Shown in pieces: positions 32,115 to 42,228 of a DNA stretch of 64,000 nt; the first letter of the stretch is position 1, and every line of letters begins with the position of its first letter. Origin of the DNA: Macrolepiota albuminosa (taxonomy: Eukaryota > Basidiomycota > Agaricomycetes > Agaricales > Agaricaceae). Location: positions 248,001-312,000 of the forward strand of contig JAMWFC010000116.1 in assembly GCA_027475525.1 (NCBI GenBank), given 5' to 3'. The position numbers and the translations under genes are program-made. The notes under the pieces were generated by a model, which worked only from the letters and a program-made list of their open reading frames with translations, had not been told where the DNA came from and did not search any database.

Positions 32115-34542
32115 GCGTCCTTGACGCGACAAAGGAAAAGCACGGGCTGTCGAGCCTACTTACAGCCAGGACTTAGTCCTGGCTACCCTTCTCCAACGAC
32201 TGGGAGATAACGGGTACGATGTACCCGCAGAGTCATCATTCCTCCGCGATGCGGAGGCAGTCGTCCTCATCTGCCGGATGATGGACGACATGGATCACAT
32301 GCGCGCTCAGCGCAAAACTGATCTCCTTGCCCTCTCGGCCGCTCGTAAGCGGCAGTCTACACCCCCGAGTCGGGACACCGACTCCAGCAAAAGGGCGCGT
32401 CGGCAAGGAGTGGAGGACACGCCCTCCCGCTCGATTAAGTCGAGCGTTGCTGATCCCGGCCGGGAGGCCGGTCTAGGATGGGACATCCTCCCTTATGAAG
32501 ATGTTCCTGCTCCAGCCGCCCCCCGGCTTATCCAGCACCTCGCCAGCGGCGCGTCTGAGGTCGCGTCTACGCGACCAGTATCCGTGGTATCCACCACGTA
32601 CTCTGGGGAGCAGAGTTCCAGGGGCGCGAGCACCCGCCCCACTGAGGCCAAGGCCTCACAACCCTGAAAGGATCGTCGGGGTAAGCAACCGGAAGTGCGC
32701 GCCTACGTCAACGTACACTTCCCCAAGGATGCCCCGAAAGGGGCCCCAGGGGCTAACATCCCCTTCTTACCCGCTATACTGGTAGAGGGCTTGCCAGCCC
32801 GACTCCTGCGGTGTGTGTGGGCAATGGACCCACGATCTGAAAAGTCGGAGCCAGAGAGGCTGCCTTCCCTGCCCTCCGACGACGAGTGGTATGAGGAGCC
32901 TGAAGAGGCTCGTATGGAATCCCCAGTGCCGCACGAGACGGCGGCACAACATATGGTGCGCGAACGGCGCAACAGCAATCGACGAGCCAAGATGGAGCGT
33001 CAGGCGCAGAACAGCGCCAAACGAGGGGCCGCCCTTCTTGAGGACGAAACCGGGCGCATCCCTGATGCGCTCGGTGTGGTGATCTACCGAGATCACACTA
33101 TTGAGCGCCAGAACTCATTCTTTGGCGCGGGGTTGGCTCCCCAATTCTATTGGTCACCAATGACCAATACCATCTTCGTCGGGCAAGAAGCCCGCGCAGC
33201 CAGGTCCTTCGAGGACGATAAACAGGGCAATGCCGCCGCGACGCCCCACAACAGTAAGGTGTACCAAGTTGCACCTCGCGGGTTCCCCCGCAGTCCTCGA
33301 GAAGTCCGTAGACTTCACGCACTGGTTAACAACCAGTTTACGCCGCTTCGTCAGCGTCAGTTGGGCTACCTCTTGCTCAACGAATTCAAGCGGGTGGCGC
33401 TCAACTGCCACCCTACGGCCCGAGACAGAGCTATGTCTCATTTACTCGACGAGGTCGAGTATAGGACTATCGCGGTACCCTTCGCGAGTCCAGAGGAGCG
33501 GGAGAGTTTCCCGCGAATGATTGTGCCGTCGTGGCTCTATCGCCGCAAAGAGGGAGGGAAGATTGCCTTCGTCGGCCTTACCCCCCCTGATCCAAAGCAA
33601 CCCTTTGCTTTGGACTACCTGGGCTCATACGCCCTCCTTTATGGACGTCCTGGGACGTCCAATGTGTGGACCGGTCTGGCCATGGACCGAGCCATGCGCA
33701 TTCACTGGCGCAGCCTCTTCGGGTTTGCGCTTGTACGCGCTCTCAGCGCCAGCCGCCCCTCCAAGGCCACGGTACACAAGTACCTGGCCTACGTCTTCGC
33801 CAGGCCTGGCCTCTATAAAGAGGCCGTGGCTGAGTACGAGGCGGCCACAGGGCGAGTCTTTGAGCCCATCCACGCCGACGACCCTACCTTCGAGGTTCGG
33901 GCTGTGGACATTCCGGAAGCGTCAGCTTCCATGTTCTCCACTTCGGACGCGTTACGCGTCCTTCTTCACAACCAAATCCCGGTCAGCTGGGCTGACCACA
34001 CGTACACTTATGGGGTCACCTACTTGGCCCATCTATTCTTCAGCGACAGCCGGCTCTACAACGAGGCGGCTGCTATCGACGACAAGAGGCTGCAACGCCT
34101 CGATCACTACGGTACACCCCAGTCCATCCCTCAGTGGGATGGGTGGCGCGAGGCCACCATCGGCGATCGTCAACGCCTGATGCTGCAGCAGCAGGACAGT
34201 CGGCGTGCATACGACGACGCGCTCGCCAAGGGGATGTACCTCTTCATCGGGCAAGACATTCATGCCCGTGAAATCTGGACGCGCCAGTACCCGTCCGACA
34301 CCGGGGATCTGCCTGATCCCCAACCACCCGTCTCGGGGTCGACCATCGACCCCAATCTCACACTGTCCCCCCTCCGGGACTATGACGATTCCCTGCCAGT
34401 AGCAGGGCCTTCGGGCACTTCTTACGCGCCCGCACCTGAGGATGAACTCCTCGACTACGACATGGACGACGCGACTGCCGATCCATTCCGGGAGCCTGGG
34501 GACTCTCCCATTGCCCCCGTCCCAGACTTACCGACGGCATGA
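32115..34542 (+). CDS. Gypsy A accessory ORF, C-terminal part
   Basis: This continues, in frame, the ORF broken at 20645 once gypsy B and one GCGT copy are removed. Two TGA codons (about 32121 and 32665) interrupt it, both in contexts fitting a CGA origin. The last open part (32695-34542) is 615 codons. The middle (about 33110-34250) is a compact, aromatic-rich, probably folded region with motifs such as PQFYWSPMTNTIFVG, RRLHALVNNQFTPLRQRQLG and IPVSWADHTYTYGVTYLAHL. The end is acidic. I recognise no family and see no signal peptide, membrane span or zinc site, so it is not a classical envelope. It sits where env or a plant-type aORF would be. Its length and conservation of frame suggest a real protein. 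Confidence 0.7.
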
Positions 34543-34578
34543 CCGTCGTATTATCTCGAGACCGTAGCTCGGTCTGAT

Positions 34579-34587
34579 TGGGGGGTG
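34579..34587 (+). promoter_or_regulatory. Polypurine tract of gypsy A
   Basis: TGGGGGGTG immediately precedes the 3' LTR, as expected for the plus-strand priming site of reverse transcription. Confidence 0.6.
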
Positions 34588-34824
34588 TGTAGCGTAGTCC
34601 GCTATGTGGCGTTGGCCACATAGCTTTACTTACTGTATAGTAGTACATATTATATTATATTTATTATAATATAATATTATTTACATTCGTATATAATTAG
34701 TGTTACCCAGCTGCTTACAAAGCAGCTTATATTTTGTGTTTATACTACATAGTCAATAGACCGGACTGGTCTGATTCTGTGCAGTGTGAACCTAAGCTCT
34801 CACAATTACTGTAACTTCGTTACA
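34588..34824 (+). repeat. 3' LTR of gypsy A
   Basis: This 237-bp LTR differs from the 5' LTR at two positions and is followed by the ACCCA target duplication (34825-34829). Confidence 0.93.
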
Positions 34825-34829
34825 ACCCA

Positions 34830-35781
34830 CGAATGACAAAATCGACCATGACAGGATCTTTGCGGCACTAACTCAGCTGAGTAACATTGACCCACTACCC
34901 TCAAACTTACCTGACAAGCCTAACTCCTGGACGGAAGCCAAAAACAGCCCTGACATGCAAAAATGGGAAGATGGCTACTGAGAGGAGATCCAGTCGCTAA
35001 AGGAAATAGGCATATACAGGATAATCCCATGTTACTCCTGCATATTGCAGCAGCGCAGGGGTGGGATGCAAATCAGATTGACGTCAAGATGGCATTCCTA
35101 TATGGCAACTTACCTGAAAATGAGACGCAGTACATGGAGCAACCTGAGGGCTTCGAGAAACTAGGAAAAGAAGGCTGGGTATGTGAACTCAAAAAGGGGC
35201 TCTACGGTATGAAACAGGCAGGGCATATTTGGAACCAGATGCTGAACGAGCAGATGATAGCATGGGGATTCACCAGGTTAGCATGCGAACCCTGCATATA
35301 TCATAGAATTAGACCCACAGGAACTGTGATTGTGGCCATGCATGTTGACAACTTCCTAGCTGTGGCAAGCTTGAAAGACAAGAATGAAAGGTTCAAAGCG
35401 CAAATGAGAGAAACCTGGACCATCTCAGATCTGGGAACCCCAAAGCACCTTGTCAGAGTGTCTGTGGAATGGGACAAAACCAATCGTATGGTTGCTCTGT
35501 CTCAGACCACGTTCATTAACCGCATCCTGCAGCAATTCAGACAAGACAAGGCCCACCCCCTTTCAGTGCCCATGGAGCCTGGCTTGAAGCTGAGGTGGCC
35601 AAACCACAAGACTCAGACTAAGGAGGAGAAAAGAGACATTGAACGCCTACCCTACAGGTCACTCGTGGGATGCCTCTTGTACATCATGATTGTGACATGC
35701 CCCAACATAGCATTCGCCGTACAGCAGCTCTCCCAGTTCCTGGACAATTACAACAGAATGCATTGGAACGCCGCAATATAA
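34830..35781 (+). pseudogene. Copia I reverse transcriptase
   Basis: The frame resumes right after the gypsy A target duplication. Motifs include SWTEAKNSPDMQKWEDGY (about 34924-34980), QIDVKMAFLYGNLPE, LKKGLYGMKQAGHIWNQML and the catalytic box MHVDNFLAV (about 35338-35364). The usual YVDD box is changed to HVDN, which should abolish activity. The usual block between KEIGIYRIIP and LLLHIAAAQGWDANQ is missing, indicating a deletion of tens of codons near 35025. Stops occur in the first 130 nt. Confidence 0.85.
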
Positions 35782-36309
35782 CTACTGTGATACCTCAAGG
35801 GGATGAAGGACATGAAGCTGAGAATAGGGGGTCCATCAATTGTCCTGTGAGGCTTCATGGATGTGGACTGGGCGAGCTGCCTCGACACGAGGAGGAGCAC
35901 CAGTGGATATACGTGGTCCTTAGGCAGCAGAGCCATATCCTGGTCTGTACGAAAGCAGAAGACCGTCGCCACCTCCTCATGCAAAGCTGAGTATATGGCA
36001 GCATACAAATCCACCCAAGAATGCATCTGGCTTTGAATGCTGACAAAGAAGATTGGTCTTGACTTTACAGCAAAGCCTACAACCATGTTCTGTGACAACA
36101 AGGCCGCCATTGTACTCTCAGAGGACCCCACAGCACATGCCAGGGTAAAGCATTTTGACATCAAGTATCACTTCATTCGCGAGCGAGCACATATGGGCGA
36201 CATAATCATCAAGTATATCAACACTGAGGACAACGTCGCCGACCTATTCAAGAAACCCCTCCCAAAACCCCTATTTACCCACTTACACCTTATACTCGGA
36301 GTATCCTGA
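35782..36309 (+). pseudogene. Copia I RNase H
   Basis: It reads DVDWASCLDTRRSTSGYTW, ATSSCKAEYMA, MFCDNKAAIVLSEDP and EDNVADLFKKPLPKPLF, the usual copia RNase H series. Stops interrupt it at about 35778, 35848 and 36034. It ends at 36307-36309, about 40 nt before the polypurine tract. Confidence 0.85.
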
Positions 36310-36350
36310 CAATCATGTGCGAGGAGGAGACCGTCTGTACCGTGTCCGCG

Positions 36351-36361
36351 GCAAGGAGGAG
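36351..36361 (+). promoter_or_regulatory. Polypurine tract of copia I
   Basis: GCAAGGAGGAG directly precedes the 3' LTR start, as expected for plus-strand priming. Confidence 0.6.
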
Positions 36362-36713
36362 TGTTAGAGTGTCACGGATGTGATATGTGTGACGACACAG
36401 AGGGGTGCCGCGAACAGTGGGCCAGGGCCACATCGAGTGGCACAGTTGCTTTGTCCGACGAATGTACTTATACTGGCACACGCCAATAGCACCCTCAGTT
36501 CCGTTTATACGTTCTGAGGGTGCGTTACTTACTTACTCACTTACACTCACCAATAACTCATACATAAACCTAGATTAAGAACTTACAAAGTATTGATCTA
36601 GGTACACACAATACAGTTCCGTTTATACGTTCTGAGGATTAAGAACTTACAAAGTATTGATCTAGGTGTTGGTCGCGCCTAACGTATCGCTGCTATCTGT
36701 ACGGATTCCAACA
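36362..36713 (+). repeat. 3' LTR of copia I
   Basis: This 352-bp LTR starts TGTTAG and ends TTCCAACA, followed by target duplication TCATC (36714-36718). It retains nearly all CpG dinucleotides that the 5' LTR has lost. Confidence 0.93.
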
Positions 36714-36869
36714 TCATCAATGAAACACTCAGCACATTGGTTTTCCCAAACATGCCATCTTAAGGTTTTGGCAAAACAATGAAACTACCAAACAAATCTA
36801 TTGTAGGTTTAGCTTGCATAATCAACAAGTGTTAAGTCAAACCACAATATCTAAATGCATTGATAATCA

Positions 36870-39203
36870 CTAATTTAACTTGGCGTCAGGGTTAACAGCA
36901 TCAAAGGGGGGACACAGTGCATCCCAAGACGCTAGGTACGTGTATGAGCAAGTAGTCGGTATAACAAATGGAGAGACATCTTACACGGAGGATTAAATTG
37001 AGCGACATCTGACACGTCTTCTGCGAATACGATAGCGAGACCACTGGAGAGGCACTATATCCAGAACAAGCATTGCCACAGATGTGATAAACATACCCCT
37101 GTAAATGCCAATCGATATGACTGTCCAGTTGTTTTGTGAATGGCAACTCAAGAAAACTTTATAAATCAACCCACCAATGGAAAATCCAAGGACCAGGGCT
37201 ATCCGTCGTGAATCGAATCGTGACGTTGTCAGAACCTGAGCCAGTAGAAACAACATCACGTCGAACCTGTGGGACGGTGGGTTCAGGACTTGTAAAATCG
37301 AGGTGTCATACTAACAGGATTCGCAAAGTTGTAGGTTGAGTTCCCGGCACTTCGAATTACGGAGAAACTATGCTGTGTCATCATGATTAGTATTCAAATA
37401 AATAGGGGGCAAACGCAATATGGTACCCCATGGAGATGGAAGGGGTGCTGAAAAAGTCAGGTCAGCGACGTTTCTTTAGAAAGAAAACAATGTACACCTA
37501 CAGGAGATCCAGGAGAACCTCCAGGAATGGAAACTTCGATGACCTTGTTCTTAGGCAAGGTATAGACAGCTCCAGAGGGAAGAAGCTCTTGAGCACTTTT
37601 CGCGCCGCTTAGAATTTGAAGGAGTATAGGCACTGTGGGTGGAATGAACTGAACGCCATTGATAGTGAACTGGAACTTGGTAGGGTCGAACCCTATGGCG
37701 AGGTTGAGATCAACGTCAGCAGCCCCTGGAGTAGGAACACCGGGCGCAGCGGGGTCGTCAAGAGGACGTAGGTTAGTCTCAAGGAGTGGGATAGAACTGG
37801 GGGTCTGAGTGCTTTTTGGAGCTTGTACAGGTGCATGTTTGTAGCGCAGGATAGCAGAGTTTATGCCCCCATCAAACGTCGCGTTTACAGAGTTGGGGAG
37901 CGCGCGAATCCAATAATTATCAATGGACTGGTTGGCATTCAGAACAAACGAATAACGTTGGCCAGCGAAGATCTGGATAGAATCGACAGTCAGGGGCTGT
38001 ACGTTGTTCCCGTCGACTTCGATGATTGCCTAAAAAAAGACGTAAAAGGTAAAGAAAAAAAGTTACACATTATAACATTAAACTCACCATCGTATGTGCG
38101 TCGATAGAGAAGACGAAGTTAGGATCACATGAGACAGAGACAAGGCGGAAGCGATATCTTCGACCTTTAGTAACGGAGATCACAGCAAGAGGTGAGGAAG
38201 GGGCGCCAACATAACGACCCTTGCCGTTGATCAGCGTAGTATAAGACAGAGTAAGAAAATCGGCTTGGAGAGAGCGAAAAGTTTCGGGAGCAGGAACGTG
38301 GTACCTGCGATTTCAAGTTAATAGAATAGCAATTCATTGAGCTTGATGTACCAGTCAGCGAGCGTTATCACAGTATCACCTTTACGAAGAAAATCAATTA
38401 CTGATGCACAGCGACGATATTACAGACCGTTGTCAACATCATACCTAGAACAATGCATGATTCAAATTAGCGATTATATATATTATCAATTGGTCATGAG
38501 AACACTCGCAATCTTTTATGAGGGTCGTGGGGATCATAAATAACGAACACTCCTCGGAGACCATCACAATATTGAGTGGCTGAAATAAGGGCATGAACCA
38601 TCATGAATCGTATCGTGAAACGCACATACAATAATGCGAATGGTACCAAAACGTCCCAGACTGATCGGGGACCTTGAAATCATATAGGAACGACTGTCCA
38701 GGTATGATCGGGCATTGCGTCACGCCAACTGGACCGTCAGCCCAAGGAGTATTTGACTGGAATAATCCATGCCAATGCTAGAGAAAGCTCCCATAAGCCT
38801 GAGATGGTACCGGAAGAAGAGCAAAGCTGACAATGCTCGTCGCTCTCAGCATTGAACTATCGGTGAGAGAGTCAATGACATTAAGTTTGAAGTTGGCGCC
38901 CTTAGAAGCGCGATTTTAGTGTCTGTCGGATGCAAATTTGCATGAGCGGGAATTGGATGTCACCTTGTTTCCAGTGATGAGAGGACCAGGAAAACTTGCA
39001 CTTTCAGGAGTCTTCCCAGCTAGTACAGCCCTACAAAGTAGAATGGACATAAGTCGTAAATGACGGATTGGCCGCGAGGCTTACGATCGACTGAGGCCAT
39101 CGGGTGAGATGACCTTATTTACAATGTGCAGGTTCGTACTCGGCCCAATCGCGCTACATGTAATGGAAAGAAGAGAGATGACGAAGAGAGCAGGGGATCG
39201 CAT
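36870..39203 (-). CDS. Laccase (multicopper oxidase)
   Basis: A secreted enzyme that oxidises phenols with reduction of O2 to water, used in lignin breakdown or pigment and morphogenesis reactions. About 15 exons with 14 short introns give about 520 residues from ATG 39203 to TAG 36870-36872. A signal peptide ([18 protein letters not shown]) comes first. All four copper signatures are readable and intact: HWHGLFQ...[39 protein letters not shown] and [24 protein letters not shown], the last with the Cys-His pathway to the type 1 copper. The 3' end is only about 155 bp from the copia I insertion, which therefore did not disrupt it. It is tandem with PTPA on the same strand, across a 1.2-kb gap. 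Substrate preference cannot be read from sequence. Confidence 0.92.
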
Positions 39204-39257
39204 TTCCTAGAAAAGATGTCTTTTTTGCACTGCAGAACTCTTGTACTTCTTGTAACC

Positions 39258-39298
39258 CTTTTATACACTTCTTATACAGTTCTTAAAACCCTTTTATA
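39258..39298 (-). promoter_or_regulatory. Duplicated TATA box upstream of laccase
   Basis: On the minus strand two TATAAAAG boxes (39258-39265 and 39291-39298) lie 55 and 88 nt upstream of the laccase ATG, in a short direct repeat. They may give two transcription starts. Confidence 0.45.
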
Positions 39299-39309
39299 CT
39301 CGCACTGTG

Positions 39310-40544
39310 TCGACTGTCGGTCATTGCGCAAGATGATATTGCTTTGATTGGAAAACAACACCATCCTTGACAGCCGGACGCTGACTTACAGGAGCCACTC
39401 TGAAAAGAGAAGGACAACAACGTCGGAGGTATCGCGCGCGTAATTGAACTCAAGGTCTCCAGAGCCTCGTCTTGGCTGCCAAGTCCTCTCTAGGGGTGCC
39501 AAAGTGTCTATCATACTTAGAATCCGCTCTTGTCCTGTTCTCGGGTGTAAGATCTTCGTTATAGTGATAGTCCACCGGAATCCTCATTGAATTTGGGCTG
39601 GAGTCGCAGCCAATGCCCTGTGTTGACTACTGAGTATCTTCCGTAGTCTCGTCAACCGGCCACACTATATTGAAACAAAGACTATCATACGTGTCTGATT
39701 CCCTCATTTCTCTTGGGTTCAAGTCAAAGCATCTTGGGCACTACAATATATACAACAGTGTTTCCGTTATCTAGTGTTGACAAGGTTTGATAGGGATCTC
39801 GAGTAACTTACAGAGTATCGACCGTCCCCTTTCTTCCAGCGGGAGTTCATGTCCGCTTCCACTTGCATCATTTATTATTTTGAGGCAGATTACGAAATTA
39901 TCAGGGCGAAAGTTAAAAGACAGCTCGTTGTGGAAAGTAGATGTTGACTCGATACAATACAATATCCATGTTTACAAAAGTTCGCGGAGTTTGGTTTCAA
40001 AGGAGGGTATCTGGTGAAGACTAGACCAATAGAACGATACAGAAAGGAGGGAATGTAGCCTATATTTTGTAACGTGACTAGAGCGTGACTTGGAACGGCA
40101 ACCACCATCACCGTGATCACGCATACAGAGCCAATCGCTTATTTATACAAAGCGCCCACTCGCCCACACCTATTGACTTTCATACAGCATTGTTCGATTT
40201 GTTATTCCTGCATATTCTGTCCTCTTCCTCGCGGGGCGGGGATATATTATACTGGGGGGGATATAACGTAACAGTTTCCACAGCTCACCGGACCGTATCT
40301 TGTACCTGAGTGAAAATACTGTCATTAGTTGGGAGTTGCAAAATTTTGAGTCCATCTTGAATAGAATAGCAAAACATCGACAACACGTTTTTACCAACCA
40401 GACTTCCGAATAAGACACGCCTGCACTGAGTTAGGAAACAGTGGATGTGTTGTTATGTTAGGATGATGCTGGTTGAGCATGTCCAAAAAGTTGGGAGTTT
40501 CGAAAATTCTTTCACACATCATAATACTGACTCATGCAATACAT
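39310..40544. other. Intergenic region between PTPA and laccase
   Basis: No convincing gene is seen, only short unsupported frames on both strands. The right part is the PTPA 3' region and the left part is likely the laccase promoter. Confidence 0.4.
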
Positions 40545-42120
40545 TCAGTCGAACGGGACTGGTCGTATCCCAGGCCCTTCCAGCTTCAGTGCCTTCTGTC
40601 TATCTCCTTTAGCCTCCGCCTGCGCAGCCGCAAACGCCGACGGAACTGGAATACCACAACAATCTCCCCATCCCATCTGCCCAGGCGGTAAGGTGTGCGC
40701 ATGACCCCGATGCGCGTCATCTGTTTCATCTGTAGAAGGGGGAGCTGGTCCATCCCAAGGGAGGATGGAGCCGAAGAGGAAATGTTGCATTACAGGAAGC
40801 TTGCCGAGTACCTCTGCCTGATACATCTTGATCATGCCTGAGTTAACTTTGTCCCAGGTCTTGACCTGCGCTGTGATGTTGGTGAGACACTTCTGAGAGA
40901 AGGGAGCGACATACTGCAGAGATGTCGTCAAGCATGGGAGAGTGCCACCTTAGGGATGCGGTCTTGATCTTGTGAGGAAAATGAATGTATAGATGTCAAG
41001 ACATCATTCGACAAAATGACTTACTGAATTAATGAACTGGATACACGCAAAATATATATAGTTCTTTGCATATTCTTCTACAATTTCAGCATCGTGTATC
41101 GCTCTGGGGCGGATGTATTTATGACCTGCAAAAGAAATCGACACGCCCAGCAGTTAGATTTCTCTGACGCGTTGCGAATGGAGGATTCGAAATGATGGTT
41201 TAGATCGCGAGAACCTGTAGTGCACAGAGCGAGAGACAGCAAAGTTTGCTTGTGGCGCTCGTGCTTCTTAGAGATGAAAAAGAGTACATACCTCGCAACT
41301 GAGCAGAGCCAAACAAAAATGGTAGGAAATGATAATCATCGAGACCCCAGACTCCGTGTGACCCAGCAGGCTCAAGCCAATACGTAGATTGCAACACACG
41401 CATAACTTCAATGTATCTGTCGAACGACGATCCTACAACTGCTTAAAACTCACAGTTTGGACTCACCTCCAAAATACTTTGATAACAAGAGCTTTGTGGT
41501 CACTTTCCAAGACGACGCCAAGATGTTCTAGACAAATCCTAAGAGTTCGAGAGCGTAAATGAGGGTAGTGACACGATTTTTTCCAAAGGGCTCACAACCA
41601 ACATAGGAAATTGAGTTCCATACCACTTCCATAATCAATTCTCGTCCGATTTCCCCATGCCTCATTGAAATAGCCTTGTAGTTCGATCACCGCATCGGAT
41701 GGCAAGCCTGGAAGAGTCGCATGAAGCATAGGCGATAACTAGTGCCTCCGATAGGTGGTCTAAGCATCAAAACGCGGGTTGGATGTTACCTCGGTAACTT
41801 TATCATAAAATGTGCGGAAAGCAGGGTTCCCAAACCTAGACGCTGCGTTTTCTACTGGTGGTATCGACTTCGCAGTTTCTTCTACGCGTAATAAAATTTC
41901 GAGAATGGCTGTAATTCCCTACTTTACTGTTAGCCTACTTTGAAATGAGGGATCTGACATTTACCGGTGATTGTGAGCACTCGTCTAAGAGCTTGACGCC
42001 AACAACAGCGCTATTCAGTTTTTCTACGTAGGATACGATTTCTTGTTGTGTTTTGGAGGTTTGAAAATATTGAAGCTGGGTAGGTAGCAAGATTGCTTTG
42101 TGAGGAGCGACGAACGCCAT
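40545..42120 (-). CDS. PTPA: PP2A activator / phosphotyrosyl phosphatase activator (PTPA)
   Basis: A peptidyl-prolyl isomerase-type activator that helps assemble active protein phosphatase 2A in cytoplasm and nucleus (yeast Rrd1/Rrd2). From ATG 42120 about eight exons encode the family order. [19 protein letters not shown] is followed by [14 protein letters not shown], then [71 protein letters not shown] and [26 protein letters not shown]. The C-terminus is [18 protein letters not shown]..., ending at 40545. No damage was found. It starts 109 bp beyond the stop of the M28 peptidase gene on the same strand. Confidence 0.92.
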
Positions 42121-42228
42121 TATTGATGAAGAAAGTGCACCAGTGACGACAATCAGATTCACGATTGAATCGGAGATCGAATAAACGACCAAAAAATAAT
42201 AATTCTAGACAAATCCCAACATGAATTC

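Larger units (their letters stand above)
12050..34824 (+). mobile_element. Ty3/gypsy chromovirus A with an accessory ORF, split by gypsy B
   Basis: Its LTRs (12050-12286 and 34588-34824) have equal length (237 bp) and differ at only two sites, so insertion is recent. The target duplication is ACCCA (12045-12049 and 34825-34829), and the site is the integrase-RT linker of copia I. The interior reads gag, zinc knuckle, protease, RT, RNase H, integrase and chromodomain, then a long accessory frame before the 3' LTR. A purine run (34579-34587) precedes the 3' LTR. No usual TGG primer-binding site follows the 5' LTR (the next bases are a T-run), so the priming mode is unclear. Without gypsy B and its target duplication the element would be about 11.3 kb, long for a gypsy element because of the extra ORF. 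Confidence 0.93.
8583..36713 (+). mobile_element. Ty1/copia LTR retrotransposon I, split by gypsy A
   Basis: The two LTRs (8583-8948 and 36362-36713) both start TGTTAG and end TTCCAACA. They are flanked by the same 5-bp target duplication TCATC (8578-8582 and 36714-36718). The interior reads gag, protease, integrase, then (after the inserted 22.8-kb gypsy A) reverse transcriptase and RNase H, the order of Ty1/copia. Without gypsy A and its duplicated ACCCA the element would be about 5.35 kb, a normal copia length. Stops, frameshifts and lost catalytic residues show that it is inactive. Confidence 0.93.

Noticed and set aside
32695..34542. An envelope-like gene in gypsy A
   Set aside because: There is no signal peptide, no membrane segment and no furin-like site. 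Only the position is env-like.
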